This document shows, piece after piece, positions 24,585 through 35,947 of a DNA stretch of 64,000 bases. Numbering within the stretch: position 1 is the stretch's first letter; every line of letters begins with the position of its first letter. Position numbers and translations under genes: made by a program. Where the stretch lies: positions 124,001 through 188,000 of the forward strand of contig VXAZ01001045.1 in assembly GCA_013399875.1 (NCBI GenBank), in the 5' to 3' direction. A model generated the notes under the pieces. That model ran no database searches, had not been told where the DNA came from, and worked only from the letters and a program-made list of their open reading frames with translations. Origin of the DNA: Gymnorhina tibicen (lineage: Eukaryota; Chordata; Aves; Passeriformes; Artamidae).

Positions 24585-27500
24585 CCAAATAAGATGCATA
24601 CATGTTTGGAGACACACATATGCACCAAAGAAAAGCTTTTGTTACTTAAGTTAGACCTTCAGTTTTCTCTGTGTCATCTCACACCCATCTCACATCAGCA
24701 AAACTAATTTCATTTCATCACATTTCTTTTGATTTATGCTGGAACAAACCTAAAAAAAGTTTTTAAAATCTATTATTATTTTGCCAGCACAATCAGTTTA
24801 CAATAACTGAGAGATGAGGAAAGTAAATGCCTCAGTTATTACATGATGTATTGACTAGACTCCTGTTAGCATGTTATGAACCATATTAACTGATTTCTCA
24901 TACAGATTTGTATAATCCAATATGGAATGTAAATTTGTATACGTTATAATGAAAAAGTAAGCAAATGGCTACTCTTGCCTAGGATGTAAGTTCTCTGAAC
25001 TGGGTTGAATGTGAATATCAATCTAGGCTTTGCACTAGAACTGTGTGGATGTCTTCAAGGAAGAGATGAGTCTGTCTGGGCAAAAGAAGTCAGAAAGGAC
25101 AGAGGGTGTGGAAGTTTAACATGGTTTATTGCTTGTTTAATGTATAAACTGGTGTGCTGGGGCAAAAAAAAAAAAAAGATCGCTATTTACACTTTGCTCT
25201 CTGTGTGTAATGTGTTTAGAACTGTTACTGTTCTCCAGAGGTTTCCTGGGTAATACCTGTGCCCATTGTTGTTTTAGAAGAGACTCAGTTTTGAACAGTT
25301 GTGCCAGTTTCTCCTAGAGCTACGGAAGTCCTTGTTCTGAGTCGTCTCAAAACATTTGGATTACATGTATAACGAAGATGAGAACATATGTCTGTAGTTT
25401 CTAATGGTGATGAATGACTATTTGGGAATAATTTTTTATATTAATAAAGATAAATATGATTAATATATGCTTCTACTAAACATGACGTGGTTAGGTTGCA
25501 GTCCTGTTAGAAAGAAATAACCCAGAAGAGATAGCACACTGTGGAGTTTGAGTGAGCTTATGGTTTTTTGAATGGGTTAGTCCTTTCTCAATTATAATGT
25601 GATAGTCCATTTAACAAATATTAAGAGAAAGTCTAAAATAGTGCAACATACTCATATTATCTTTGAATATATTTATATCCATATTTAAGCTAACTACATT
25701 TGTTATGTTGCAGGCTGGGAATCACCACATGAACACCTGCTCGTAGCAGATATTTTTCTCTCTACTGAAACACCAAGTTGCAGATTAGAGTGTATATCTT
25801 CATTGTTTTTCCATTGGTCTATTAAAAATTCATATTAGCATAATTTTATTTATCATTTTGGCTGCTTTCATTAGAGTTCTGTCACAGGCTTTCTCATTAT
25901 CCTTAGCTCAACTTCTATGTGACGGTAAACTTGCTCTTTTAATTTTTTTTATTATTATTCTGGCAAGAATACTTTACTTGTTCTGCAGTTTACATGTTTT
26001 CATTCTAGTAGAAATCCTTGAGCCATTATTTTTAATGTGCTTTACAGTTTAATGGAAATTTGTAACAAATGTTATTTGAGTTTTTTAAATACATCCTTTT
26101 CAATTTATGGATGCATTACTTAGTCCATTATGTCCATGAGTATACAAAGAAACATGTAACAGTGGTTTGTTAAGTAAAGACTCAAGTATTTCTGGGAAGA
26201 ATATAGACTGGGAAAAAAACAACCCTCAATACAACCTCCTCTGCTTTATTGCTATATTAAAAAAAACAAAAGAAAATCAACCCAAGAACAAATATTTTGA
26301 GATTTAATCTCTTACATTAAGAAGATTTACTAGAAAACTTTAAATTCAAGAAGCATGATAAATTTCTTTGCACGTTAATTTGATTTGCCAGGACACCTCA
26401 GGGCTCATGGGACTGTCCATTGAGGGCATCAGGGCACGGTCTGTCAGCCAGGACTCATCCCAGCCCAGCCAGGAGCAGTGCAGCCAGGGGCTGGAATGTT
26501 CCATGTGTTGCATCATTTTGCTTTTTTTTTTGGCTGAAGCTTTCCTCCTAAATCAGTCAATGAAAAAATTTGTGACTATGTCAGTAGAAATACGACTTCT
26601 TTAATAATTAGTGTACATATGGACATGCTTTGTATCTCTTACTGTATGAATGAACATGAAGCTAAACTTAATGCATCTGTTGTAAAATGAGAATCACGTT
26701 TTCTCTGCACTGCTGATTCTGAAGCAGGACCCTAACTGAGGTGCTGTTCAGCCAGCATTATTTGCAGTTTCTGCAAGAAAAATATACAGGAATGTCTAGA
26801 CATGGTGGGTTTTGTACTTTTAGGTTTTTCTTACCCCGTAACAGAAAACCTTTAATTTTTTTTTTACATTAAAATATACACAGTTGGCACATTCATCCAA
26901 ACTGTTAACCAAGAATCATCTTTGACAGATTATACTAAGGAAAGATCAGTCATGAGAAGGAAGCCCTGAACTGAAAGAACAGTTATAAATTAAATGACCT
27001 GAAGACTCATGGTCAGAGAGTGAAAGTCAGGCCACTTCAACAGAGTCAGAGATCCATGGAGAGCTCTGTGTAATGTTTTGCAGGACCCTAGAAAACAGAT
27101 GTGTCCACATTCCCATGAAGAGGAGGGATCTCTGCTCAAATGCCTCAATAGAATGGAAGATGGAATAAATGGATCATGTCATAAAATGGTCAGAAGTTGT
27201 AGAAACAGTATAAAATGGCAGGGCTGCAGAAGCTGTGATACAGCAGGTTTTGAGACAAAAGTTAAATTTCTTCCCTTACTTTTGCCTTTTTCATGTATAA
27301 CACTAAGAATCTGACTGTTTGCTGTGCATGTGATTGATTGAAACCAAAGCCACCAGATACATTTTAAAGGGATTAATAAGTACCTATGAAAAACTACTAG
27401 CTTTTAGAATATTACTGTTCTGATTCTTAATTTGAAGATTTGTCTTTGTTTATATCATGATGCCCCTGACATGTCACATCATATTTGTCTGTAGCTGTAA

Positions 27501-28234
27501 TTTCTAGAGAATTAAATTCCAGCAATTTTAGCATTTGCACAATAATTACCAGGCTCCTATTTAACTTCCAGTATCTTTTGGATTAGTCTTCCCATGAATA
27601 CCTACAGAGAAAAAGCTAGAAAGATATTTAGACTATATAAATATTGAAATGCTGAATGGCTAAAGAATATTGATTACAATCTTTCCTGCCACTATAATAG
27701 AATTTAGGCCCTTCTTTAAAAGCAAGCAAACAAATCAGCCTAAGGCTTTTTTTTTTGCTACAGTGTAGTGTAATTTGAAAATTCTTAAAGACCTCAATTT
27801 CTTATACATAGGATTTTGTGCATTTAAAGACATAGTATTTTAAGGGCATATAATATAAATAGTTGTCTAATCTGTCTAATCCTCTTCATATAAAGACATA
27901 TAGTTCTTTAAATATGTGTATATTAACAAGCTAACCATTGGCCTAGAATGTTGAACTCTTCATGAGTTCAGAATGAAGAATCCAGTCAAGTGTAAAGTGA
28001 AAAATAGGTTTGTTGTCTCTCCCCTTTTTTTGTTCCCATCAAACAATAATTACAAGGTTAATTGTCATGTAGCAGCTCAATAGTTGCTTAAAAATACTAA
28101 GGCACACCCAAGAAAACAAGGAATGTACATGGCATAGAGGCTATATCATGACAGTAGGTTTCAGCTGACCAGGTAAAAGTGTAGTTTACCTCCACATCTG
28201 AGCTTGTTATCTAGAATGTCTCCACAGTCAGTAA

Positions 28235-28475
28235 AAAGGAGCAAATGGTATGTTTAGATGCACACAAGTCTATGAGGCCAGATGTAATTCACCCAAGTAT
28301 ATTGAGGGAGCTGGTGGAAGTTCTCACAGAGCTGCTTTCCATCATTTGTCATCAGTCCCAGCAAACTGGTAAGGTTCCAGTTGACTGGAGGTTAGTAAAT
28401 GTGATGCCCATCTACAAGGATGGCCAGAAGGACGATCCAGGGGACAACAGGTCTCTCAGTCTGGTAGGCCTTCCT
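28235..28475 (+). mobile_element. CR1 LINE internal ORF2 fragment (5' part of reverse transcriptase)
   Basis: An open frame from 28245 carries the N-terminal RT region of CR1 ORF2. MRPDVIHPSILRELVEV corresponds to the family GPDGIHPRVLREL block, and VNVMPIYKDGQKDDPGDNR corresponds to NVTPIFKKGKKEDPGNYR. About 75 residues are recognisable before the match fades around 28475. Unlike most copies here, this piece lacks the CR1 3' end, so it has been truncated or broken on both sides, or its 3' part is too diverged to read. Confidence 0.85.
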
Positions 28476-31008
28476 TTTTTAGAACTCATTCCACTTGAGT
28501 TTTTTAAAGAATATCACAAGGTTTGAGCAAGATCCAGGGAGGCAACTCAGATGCTTGAACAGAAAATATCTAAAAGTTACTCACATGCCCCTAGCAAAGT
28601 GTCCAGTGGAAACTTAGTCTAAGGCCTAAACACCACAGATAGAGAATTTTTCCTCAGATAGGCAGTTTCTAAAAAGCTAGATCATGAGTAGGGAGCCATT
28701 ACTATTGATAGGGAACATTAAACCCAAATGTGTGTTTGTTGTTCTTGCCATCTCTGAGGCACCAGAAGAAAGAAAAGATCTCTGAAGGACAAAATAATTG
28801 CAAACGCACTCTTTCATGACTACACATTGAGTTAAACAAGAAGACTTGTGTTTTCAGTTCTGTGTTGCCAAGTTTAGCTTTGTTTATATTTTGTGACTGG
28901 AATGATAAAGTGGAAAAATCTGTGTCAGTTTAGGACAGAGAGTTGCTACCAGAGAACTAACCTGCCACTGCCAATCCTGTTGGGCCTGTGCTCTTGTGTA
29001 ATGGTTTACCAGGTTGACTTCTGGCTCCTTCCAGATATTTTGTATGCAAGTAATAAAAGCATTCATCTGGGAAATGAGCCATATGTACTTCAAAATCCTT
29101 AGGCTGTTTGCAGTCCAAGAACTAGATGTGCTTTTTTTTTCTGAATGCTTTCTTTCTCTCCACCAAAATCTTTTGTATTCTCACTTGTTCTGCACTATAA
29201 GCAGAAATGCAATAATGTTTTTCGGTGTTTCTTTTTGACATCAAAATAATCTAAGTGACCTGGTTTACACTGTGGCCTCATAAGCGATTGTATCAAGGAT
29301 GGTGAATATAGCATTAGCGTGAGAATGAATGCTCAAATAGGGAGGGGGAAATGGACTTTAGCTAACTCCTCTATCAGAGAGAACACAGTGTGTAACTGCA
29401 CCCTTTGTTAGAGTAAACGAAGATTTACCAAGCCAAGAATTTGAAATATTTGGCTAATAATTGAGTTGATTAGCTGTCTAAAATAATTAGCTGTTGATAG
29501 ATATATATAAGGATTATTTTACAAGAGATATAGTGCCTAGAATGTTAGAATTCCCTACCAGATGTGGTTTTTGATGCTATGGGATCTATTTTGACAGGAC
29601 TAACACATTGTTTATGGTCAATCAAATTAATACAACATGTAAATAGGAAATATCTTGCTGGGTTTGATTACCCGTTTCAGTTGTAGAATAATGGCTATTA
29701 GCAGAACTTTATTTGTGTATTTATTACTTTACAATGCAAAGCTCTGAAACAGGAGTAGACATGCAAACTCCTTGAAATGAATGATTTGCTCAAGGTTAAA
29801 CAACCTTGTTAAAATTTATGAAATATCCACATATGAATTCCTCTAAAAGGGTTATATATATATAATGGAAGCAAATGCACTCTGGCTGTTTTCACCAATG
29901 CCAACAGTTCTCATATGCATTCAGATGATAAGAAAGAATGAACAAAAAGAAACCCATACTTCTTAGCAAGTGTTTGCAAGTGACCAGCAAACTTCAGGGA
30001 TTAATGGAACCCCAGAAAAACCCATTTTATAAAACTGATGACAAGATCAGAGGTTTCTCAAAGCAACTTAATGACTTGCACAATAAATATGAAGCAGTAA
30101 ACGTGCCAGGATCCCACTGCACGTTACATGTAGAGCAGTTGCTACATGTTGATATGAGCATACTTATTCAAAGTAACCTGTGCACTGACTATGATATACA
30201 GTCCTGTGTGCTTTACCTCCATGAACTTATTTTTATTTTGTGAACATTTCTATTAAACATGAAAACTACTCATTTGGAAGGAAACCTGTTGCTGATTAGA
30301 CTGATTTACAGAGCCGTACAGTGCTTCTTCTTTAGTGGTAGTTCCCGTATATACTTTGTCTAGGCATAAATGGCAGTCCTGGGATTTAATCTGCTGCTTC
30401 CTTTTGTCCCTATTACTAGTGCACTGAGGGGGAAGTGTCCTTACATTTATTCCAAATTCACATCTGTTTCTCCAGTTGGATAGACTTCTAAGGTTTAAAT
30501 GTGATGGTGCAGCTGCTGCCCTTTTGTACATGCTGTCTCCTTCTTTGGGAACTGAGAATTAATTTTCTCCTTTTACAGAACAAAGATACAAATACTTTTC
30601 CTTGGAGGCTAGTTTTCATTAGGCTCTTCTCACACTCAGCTTGATAGAAAGGCAATTCTCAGAACACTTTTCCATTCCTGTGGAAGGTTCTGTCACTGCT
30701 CCCTTGTTTAACTTCCAAAAGAGAGGAGTCACATAAGTTTAAAGCCAAATACATCCTTTCCCATAATTGTGGGTAAGCAAAGTGCATTGGAAGGTGGAAG
30801 AACAGAAAATAGTTTGCACAGTCTCCTGGACACAGAAAACTGCGTATTTATGATACACAAATGAACCTGAAGTTCATTTTGCAGACCATAGTGCATTAAA
30901 ATACTACTGCAAGGTTTCATGGTCACACAGAAAAATGTGTTTATATACGCTGTTTCTTGTTTCAAGCCATCTTGTATACGTGTCTGATCCCTTAACTTTC
31001 TTCACTTT

Positions 31009-31063
31009 CTTGTGTGTGGGGGGGAGGCTTTCTTGTGGTGACTTGTGTGTGTGGGGGAGGCTT
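31009..31063. repeat. Imperfect direct duplication of a G-rich unit
   Basis: The unit cttgtgtgtggggg-aggctt occurs at 31009-31030 and 31042-31063, separated by 11 bases. The two differ only in the lengths of the GT and G runs. It looks like a simple-sequence-driven local duplication. Confidence 0.75.
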
Positions 31064-31306
31064 GAGGAGGCAATTTTCACAGTGAGACACTGGCAAACTG
31101 GAAATATGAGGGAAAGTTAATTACAGTAATTCCTTCACTGAAATGTTTTAAAACAACAAAATAATATAAATGATGATTTCATGTTCTTTCAGCTTACTGA
31201 TAATACACAATAATACTTTCCTATGAAAATTTATTCTGACAGTGCAGTTTGAAGGTGAATTTTTACTGCCCTTAATACTGTTTTATAATATTCCTTTGTG
31301 TTTTAG

Positions 31307-31439
31307 TGTGTATGCCAGGATACTGTTGGAATTAAGAATGGATGATTTCAGCACCCTGAGAGAACTAATGAAGATTAGTATAAGTAGTTCCATGAGGCAT
31401 GAAAATAGTGAGATTTTGGAGAGAAGATGGCAAATCAAG
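31307..31439 (+). other. Exon-like segment with splice signals, unknown gene
   Basis: A T-rich tract ending tgtgttttag precedes 31307 and gttaaa follows 31439 after caag, a good acceptor and an acceptable donor around 133 bases. One frame is open and includes LELRMDDFSTLRELMK. I do not recognise it. It is on the same strand as the segment at 8920-9018, which would fit a single plus-strand transcript, but chance pairing is just as likely. Confidence 0.2.
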
Positions 31440-34045
31440 GTTAAATTTTGCCTCTGCAGAAGAATGATGGTGTAGTCAAATTATCTAACAAGGGCTGTAG
31501 AATCTTTTTTTAAGAGAAATAAAAAAATCTTTTTCATTACATTCCTGTGATTTGTTCTAGTCCTGCTGACACAGGCTATTAAAAACCTTGTTTATGGTTT
31601 TGAGACTTTTTAAAGAGCACTTTGGAGCTTTATAGTGTTTGTAGAATGTTCTTTATAGTTAAAATTACATGCTGAGATGGCAGGCTGCTGAGCTAATATA
31701 TTGTTACACTGATTAAATTGATTAAAAGCTTCGTTTTTGACAGGCAAATTGTAGAGGCTGAGATTTCTTTATTGCACATTTCGGTAATTCAGCTCATGTC
31801 TTGTCCCATCTAATAATCACTCCTTTGCCTCCCTGTTTAGGAATCATCTCAGCAGCGGGTACATTTTCAAACAACATATTGGCTTCACATCTGAATTACG
31901 TGAGTCACAGTGCATTGGCATTACAATAGCCTTATTCAAGGTAATGGCTTATTCAGTGAAACACTTGAAATATATTCCATTTGGTTTTTTTCTTGCTATA
32001 CTGTGAACAAAGAAAGGCACACTTGATTTTTAGATTAGAAAATAAGAGATTGCTCTTACCATAGCTGTGGATTGACAGAAGAGGTCATAGTGCAGAAACA
32101 TTTTATGTCCTACTCAGAACAACATATGCTTACTTAAAATGTGTGAGAGAGCAGACCAAAAAACCTTACAAGAAATCACTGAAGATATAACAGGCAGATA
32201 AAGAAGAGGATTCAGAAACTTAAATCAGCTGCAGAGGAGATGTTTTGCAATAAATATGGAAATAAGGTGAGGGTACTTAAAAAAAAATTAGTAAACCTAA
32301 ATTGCTTTAAATAAATGTAGAAGCCCACATAATTGTCTTCTGATGGCTGTTCAAAGTGCAAAGCGTTCACAGCTTGCAAACCGGAGACTCTGAAGGCAGT
32401 CCAAAAATGTGAGCTGGCTGCTGATAGAACCACACTGACATGGGTATCCAGTGCCAGCCACAAACTGTACTTCTGCAGAGCACATTCTTGATTTGATACA
32501 GGCATTAAGCATTTTTCAGGGTACAATCAGACTTGTTCAGCTAAAGATCAGTGCCCATCACACTGGCTCTATTAAAAGAAGAATACACTACTTGCTTACA
32601 TTACAGCATGCAAGGTAAGAAGATGAAGTGTGTCTTTCTGGTTCAGACTGAAGCTCCATTAGCTTAGTACCCTGAACTGCTGACTTTGTTCAAAAAATCA
32701 TACAACCCAGCTTCTGGCTATTGCAAGTTAAAAAACTTCTGAAGTGGAGGTGACATTCTGCTTACTCTATTGCAATGCCTCTGATGAAGCTTATCTTTGG
32801 ATTTCACTTCTTGAAACTATTCACTGTATCGGCCACATAGTATCTTGTGACTCTGAATTCAGCAACTGAGTTATGTTCCATTTTAAAGCTGCCATTTCAT
32901 TTGGAGACCTGTTTTTCTTTTATTTTCAGGAATGATAATTAATCATTTCCCTTCTTCATTTCATCCTACTATCCATCATGTCAGAGAGCTCTGGCTGTCT
33001 CCATGAGTTATGTTGGTAAAGCATCCCAAACACTGACAGCAGTGTTTCCAAAACTGCTCTAAAACCACTGGCAGCTGACAGAGAACTTAATGCAGGCATA
33101 AAGGCAGTTTAAATGCTGGTATCTTTCCCTCTGCAAACAGAAATCTAAAAGGGGAAGTGCAAAGAAGAAAAATAGCTTGGGTTTGGCTTGGAGAGAGGTA
33201 AGAAGGGCACTGGAACCATGTAGGACTCACAGCCACAGGAAAATCTGGGAGACTGTATCTTCTGGAAGCTAGCAGTTGATATCCTTTGGTCTTAATATCT
33301 TTAAATGTCTCTGGAAAAATGGAGATGGAGGAGGGATGGGAGGACCTGCTGTACAGCAGAGATCACTGGGATCTGCCTGACACTTGTAGAATAAACAATG
33401 TCCACAGAAATTCCGGGAAGGGACTTAAAACTACAAAGCCTTCTTTTCTTTCTTGCCTTTCTATTTTTTTTTTTTTTATTGCTTTCTAATGAGCTAGGAA
33501 AATTAAAAATGCCTGTAAAACTAAGGTGGGAATCCTATGTCATAAGCATACATTAAATATGATACATATAAGGAGTAGAATAAAGAAAGTGACCAGTTTA
33601 GATTTCATAGAGGGCAGGAATGGGAATGTGTAGAGATGATGATGGTCATCCTAGCAGTATTTTTGACTAGCACCAGCAACATGTTTCTAATACCCAGAGC
33701 TATGGCATCTAAAATCATTCATACACAGTGCTGGGAATTATTTACAGGAAGTTACATTACTTTTCAACCCCCTCCCTAATCTGTACATATGTGTTAACAA
33801 GCATGTCAAGTACTTTTGATCCCATCTACAAAAGATATTCTCCACAATCCATAGATTTGGAACTCCTTAAATCAACCCAGCTCTCAACCAAACAGTGGAT
33901 TAAATGCCTTTCTTTCCTGTATCTCTATGAAAGAACTTGCTTAGTAGCCTGTAAGGCAAGTTAAGAGATAATTTCCGAATTATTTCATCCAACACATATT
34001 CAGAAGGTCTCTTTCTGCTAAGTCTGTGCCAGGATAATGGCGCAT

Positions 34046-34515
34046 AATCATAGAATCATAAAATGTTAAGGGTTGGAAGGGATCTTAAAGATTATCTGGT
34101 CCCAACCCTCCCTGCCAAGGGCAGGGACACCTCCCACTAGACCAGGTTGCTCAAGGCCTTATACCTTGAACACTGCCAGGGTTGGGGCATCCACCGTCTC
34201 CCTGGGCAACCTGCTCCATTGTCTCATCACCCTCACAGTAAAAAATTCCTTCCTAATATCGAACCTAAATTTCCCCTCTTTCAGTTTGTACCAATTACTC
34301 CTTGTCCTATGACTAGTTCCTATACAGTTCCTGATGAAGAGTCCCTTGTTGGCTTCCCTGTTGACCCCCTTCAGATACTAGACAGTGGTATGAGGTCTCC
34401 ACACAACCTTCTCTTCTCCAGGCTAAACAGCCTCAATTTTCTCAGCCTGTCTTTGTAGAGGAGGTTCTCCAGTTCTTCTTAGCAACTTCATGGCCCTCCT
34501 CTGGACTTGCTCCAA
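34046..34515 (-). mobile_element. CR1 LINE, 3' part of a copy split by two LTRs (segment 1 of 3)
   Basis: Begins on the plus strand with the inverted tail (aatcatagaatcataaaatg) and gggttggaagggatctt. It continues through cctgccaagggcagggacac, ctccctgggcaacctg, cttctcttctccaggct and cctcctctggacttgctccaa, all CR1 landmarks in the right order. It stops abruptly at ctccaa (34510-34515), where an LTR begins, and resumes at 35195. Confidence 0.9.
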
Positions 34516-35194
34516 TATTGACCGTAGCGACAGGAAACCCCCCGAAAATGGCCGGGGCCAAAGAGCAGAGAGAGCCGCTGTTCTGCTGTAGCTGTTTATT
34601 GTAGTTTCACAGTTTTCTGAAGGCAGAGTTCGAATGGGTTAGACACAAGAGCCATGCAGCAACAGCGGTGGCAGAAGCAGGCAAACAGCAAGGTGTAGCA
34701 GTTGTAAAAGTTCAGGATGGAGTTTTCCAAACTTACAGAAGCACTCACTATAACTGTTAATTATCCAATAGAAGAGGTACATCACTCTACCTTTTCTTTT
34801 TTAACCTATCCTGTTCTAATTCTAGCAGCCATAATTTTACACAAGCCTTACATAGGGATTACTCAAATTTATGTGTTTTGCTTCTATCAATATTTTCTGT
34901 TTATGCAGACACTATCTAAAAAACGTGAACAGCATAGATCCATCTATGTTTTGTCTAAAGTAGAGAAATTCTGTGAAGAATAACGCTGCTGCAGTAGGAA
35001 CGGCATTTAAGGTCTTACTGTAGCTTTTAAAACTTAAGGCACTTAGCATATTTTTCTACTAAAAGCTAAAATTCTATTTTTCTACTTCCCTTTGGTATGA
35101 CTTCAACTATGTCAGCTTGTCCATAGGCCCTAATTCAATCCCTGTACTTAGATTTTCCTCTGGGCCTGAATCCAGAGGAGTTCTCACTCCAACA
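34516..35194 (-). mobile_element. Solo LTR of an endogenous retrovirus inserted in CR1
   Basis: A 679-base insertion between two copies of the 6-base duplication ctccaa (34510-34515 and 35195-35200). On the minus strand it starts TGTTGGAGTG and ends GGTCAATA, where the expected CA terminus appears mutated. An AATAAA signal lies at 34595-34600 (minus), near the R/U5 end, as expected. The U5 end is GC-rich (ccggggcc) and the U3 is AT-rich. No gag, pol or env sequence accompanies it, so it is a solo LTR left by recombination. A 6-base duplication fits ERVK/alpharetrovirus-like integrases; the class is inferred from that. Confidence 0.75.
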
Positions 35195-35300
35195 CTCCAA
35201 CATTTCCATGTCCTTCTTATGCTGGGGGAATCAGAGCTGGATGCAGAACTCCAAGTGTGGTCTTAGCAGAGCAGAGTAGAGGAGGAGAATCACCTCCTTT
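35195..35300 (-). mobile_element. CR1 LINE (segment 2 of 3)
   Basis: Continues the same CR1 directly after the first LTR. It reads ctccaacatttccatgtcc, then gctggatgcagaactccaag and gaggaggagaatcacctcc, the next landmarks in the CR1 ORF2 antisense order. It is cut at 35300 by a second LTR. Confidence 0.88.
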
Positions 35301-35767
35301 TGTCAAATCCGGGGGTTGTTCTGGTGGGGTGCTATGACCTCCCGAAACCGACTCTAGCAGAAAGTCGCTCGGCAGCCACTGCATTCACACAGACACACAC
35401 ACACACACACCCTGGACAGCTTCTTCGACAAGCCGACGCCAAGGAGGCAGGAAGGGTCTTTGTGTGGAATTCCACGGCAGAGGTTTATTTCAGCTCTACC
35501 GTGAAAGAAAGCCAGGGACAAAAGACCTCGAGAGATGGAGAGTTCCAGCCTACATACGGGGGCGGGGAAGGCATCAGGGACAGGGGCGGTGCATAGGTGG
35601 GACCTTGACATATGCGGGAAAAAGGGTCAGGAAATCAACGGGCCAGTCAGGCAAACAGAACTGGGGTACATTTACATGGCAGAACAAAGCATCCTGGGAG
35701 GCCTCACCCTAACCTGGGGAGATCTCTTGGGATCTGTCCCTTTAGGGGCTATTCACTGGCTCCCACA
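35301..35767 (-). mobile_element. Second solo LTR of an endogenous retrovirus inserted in the same CR1
   Basis: A 467-base insertion starting TGTCAAATCC and ending GGCTCCCACA on the plus strand, so TGTGGGAGCC...GATTTGACA on the sense (minus) strand, with intact TG/CA ends. AATAAA lies at 35484-35489 (minus). The flanks tccttt (35295-35300) and ttctct (35768-35773) are both one or two transitions from the CR1 family hexamer TCCCTC, so they are a decayed 6-base target duplication. Many CpGs remain, suggesting it is younger than the surrounding CR1. An (AC)9 run sits in the U5. Open frames across it are artefacts. The class is probably ERVK-like from the 6-base duplication. Confidence 0.78.
35393..35410. 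repeat. (AC)9 microsatellite within the LTR
   Basis: Eighteen bases of perfect AC repeat near the 3' (U5) side of the second LTR, preceded by cacacag. It probably grew after insertion. Confidence 0.85.
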
Positions 35768-35947
35768 TTCTCTGACCTCCTGGCCATGCTGCTGTGGATG
35801 CCGCTCAGGCTCTCTGGGCTGTGAGCATGCACATTGCCATCTCACGTTGAGCTTTGCATTAGCCATCATCCCCAAGTTCTTCTCCACAGGGCTGCTCTCA
35901 ATCACTTCTCCACTCAGTCTGTAGGTGTGCCTGGGATTACCATGACC
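35768..35947 (-). mobile_element. CR1 LINE (segment 3 of 3)
   Basis: Resumes exactly where segment 2 stopped. It reads gacctcctggccatgctgc, then tctctgggctgtgagcatgc, cccaagttcttctccacagg and ctgtaggtgtgcctgggatt, matching CR1 ORF2 antisense landmarks for the region encoding the block before AAQKAN. The match ends near 35947, the 5' truncation point. With the two LTRs removed, the CR1 is about 755 bases long. Confidence 0.87.

Larger units (their letters stand above)
22879..28234. other. Unassigned AT-rich stretch with one microsatellite
   Basis: No gene recognised. It contains the TA and ATCT simple repeats near 24.5 kb. A GC-richer island at about 26385-26510 stands out against AT-rich flanks but matches nothing I know. 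Hydrophobic frames such as 25858-26052 are driven by T-rich composition. Confidence 0.45.
28476..34045. other. Unassigned stretch with one exon-like segment
   Basis: No gene recognised. It includes the exon-like segment at 31307-31439 and a short duplicated G-rich unit at 31009-31063. A stretch at about 31720-31930 is balanced in composition and rich in homeodomain-like taat motifs, which is how conserved non-coding elements often look, but conservation cannot be judged here. A T-run occurs at 33463-33477. Confidence 0.45.

Noticed and set aside
24320..24707. Tyrosine/serine/isoleucine-rich frames
   Set aside because: They are translations of the TA and ATCT microsatellite.
25858..26052. Hydrophobic 64-codon frame that could be a membrane protein
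   Set aside because: T-rich DNA gives hydrophobic frames by composition, and nothing else supports a gene.
35464..35924. Several overlapping frames of 70-129 codons on the plus strand
   Set aside because: They run through an LTR and CR1 in antisense and are by-products of those repeats.
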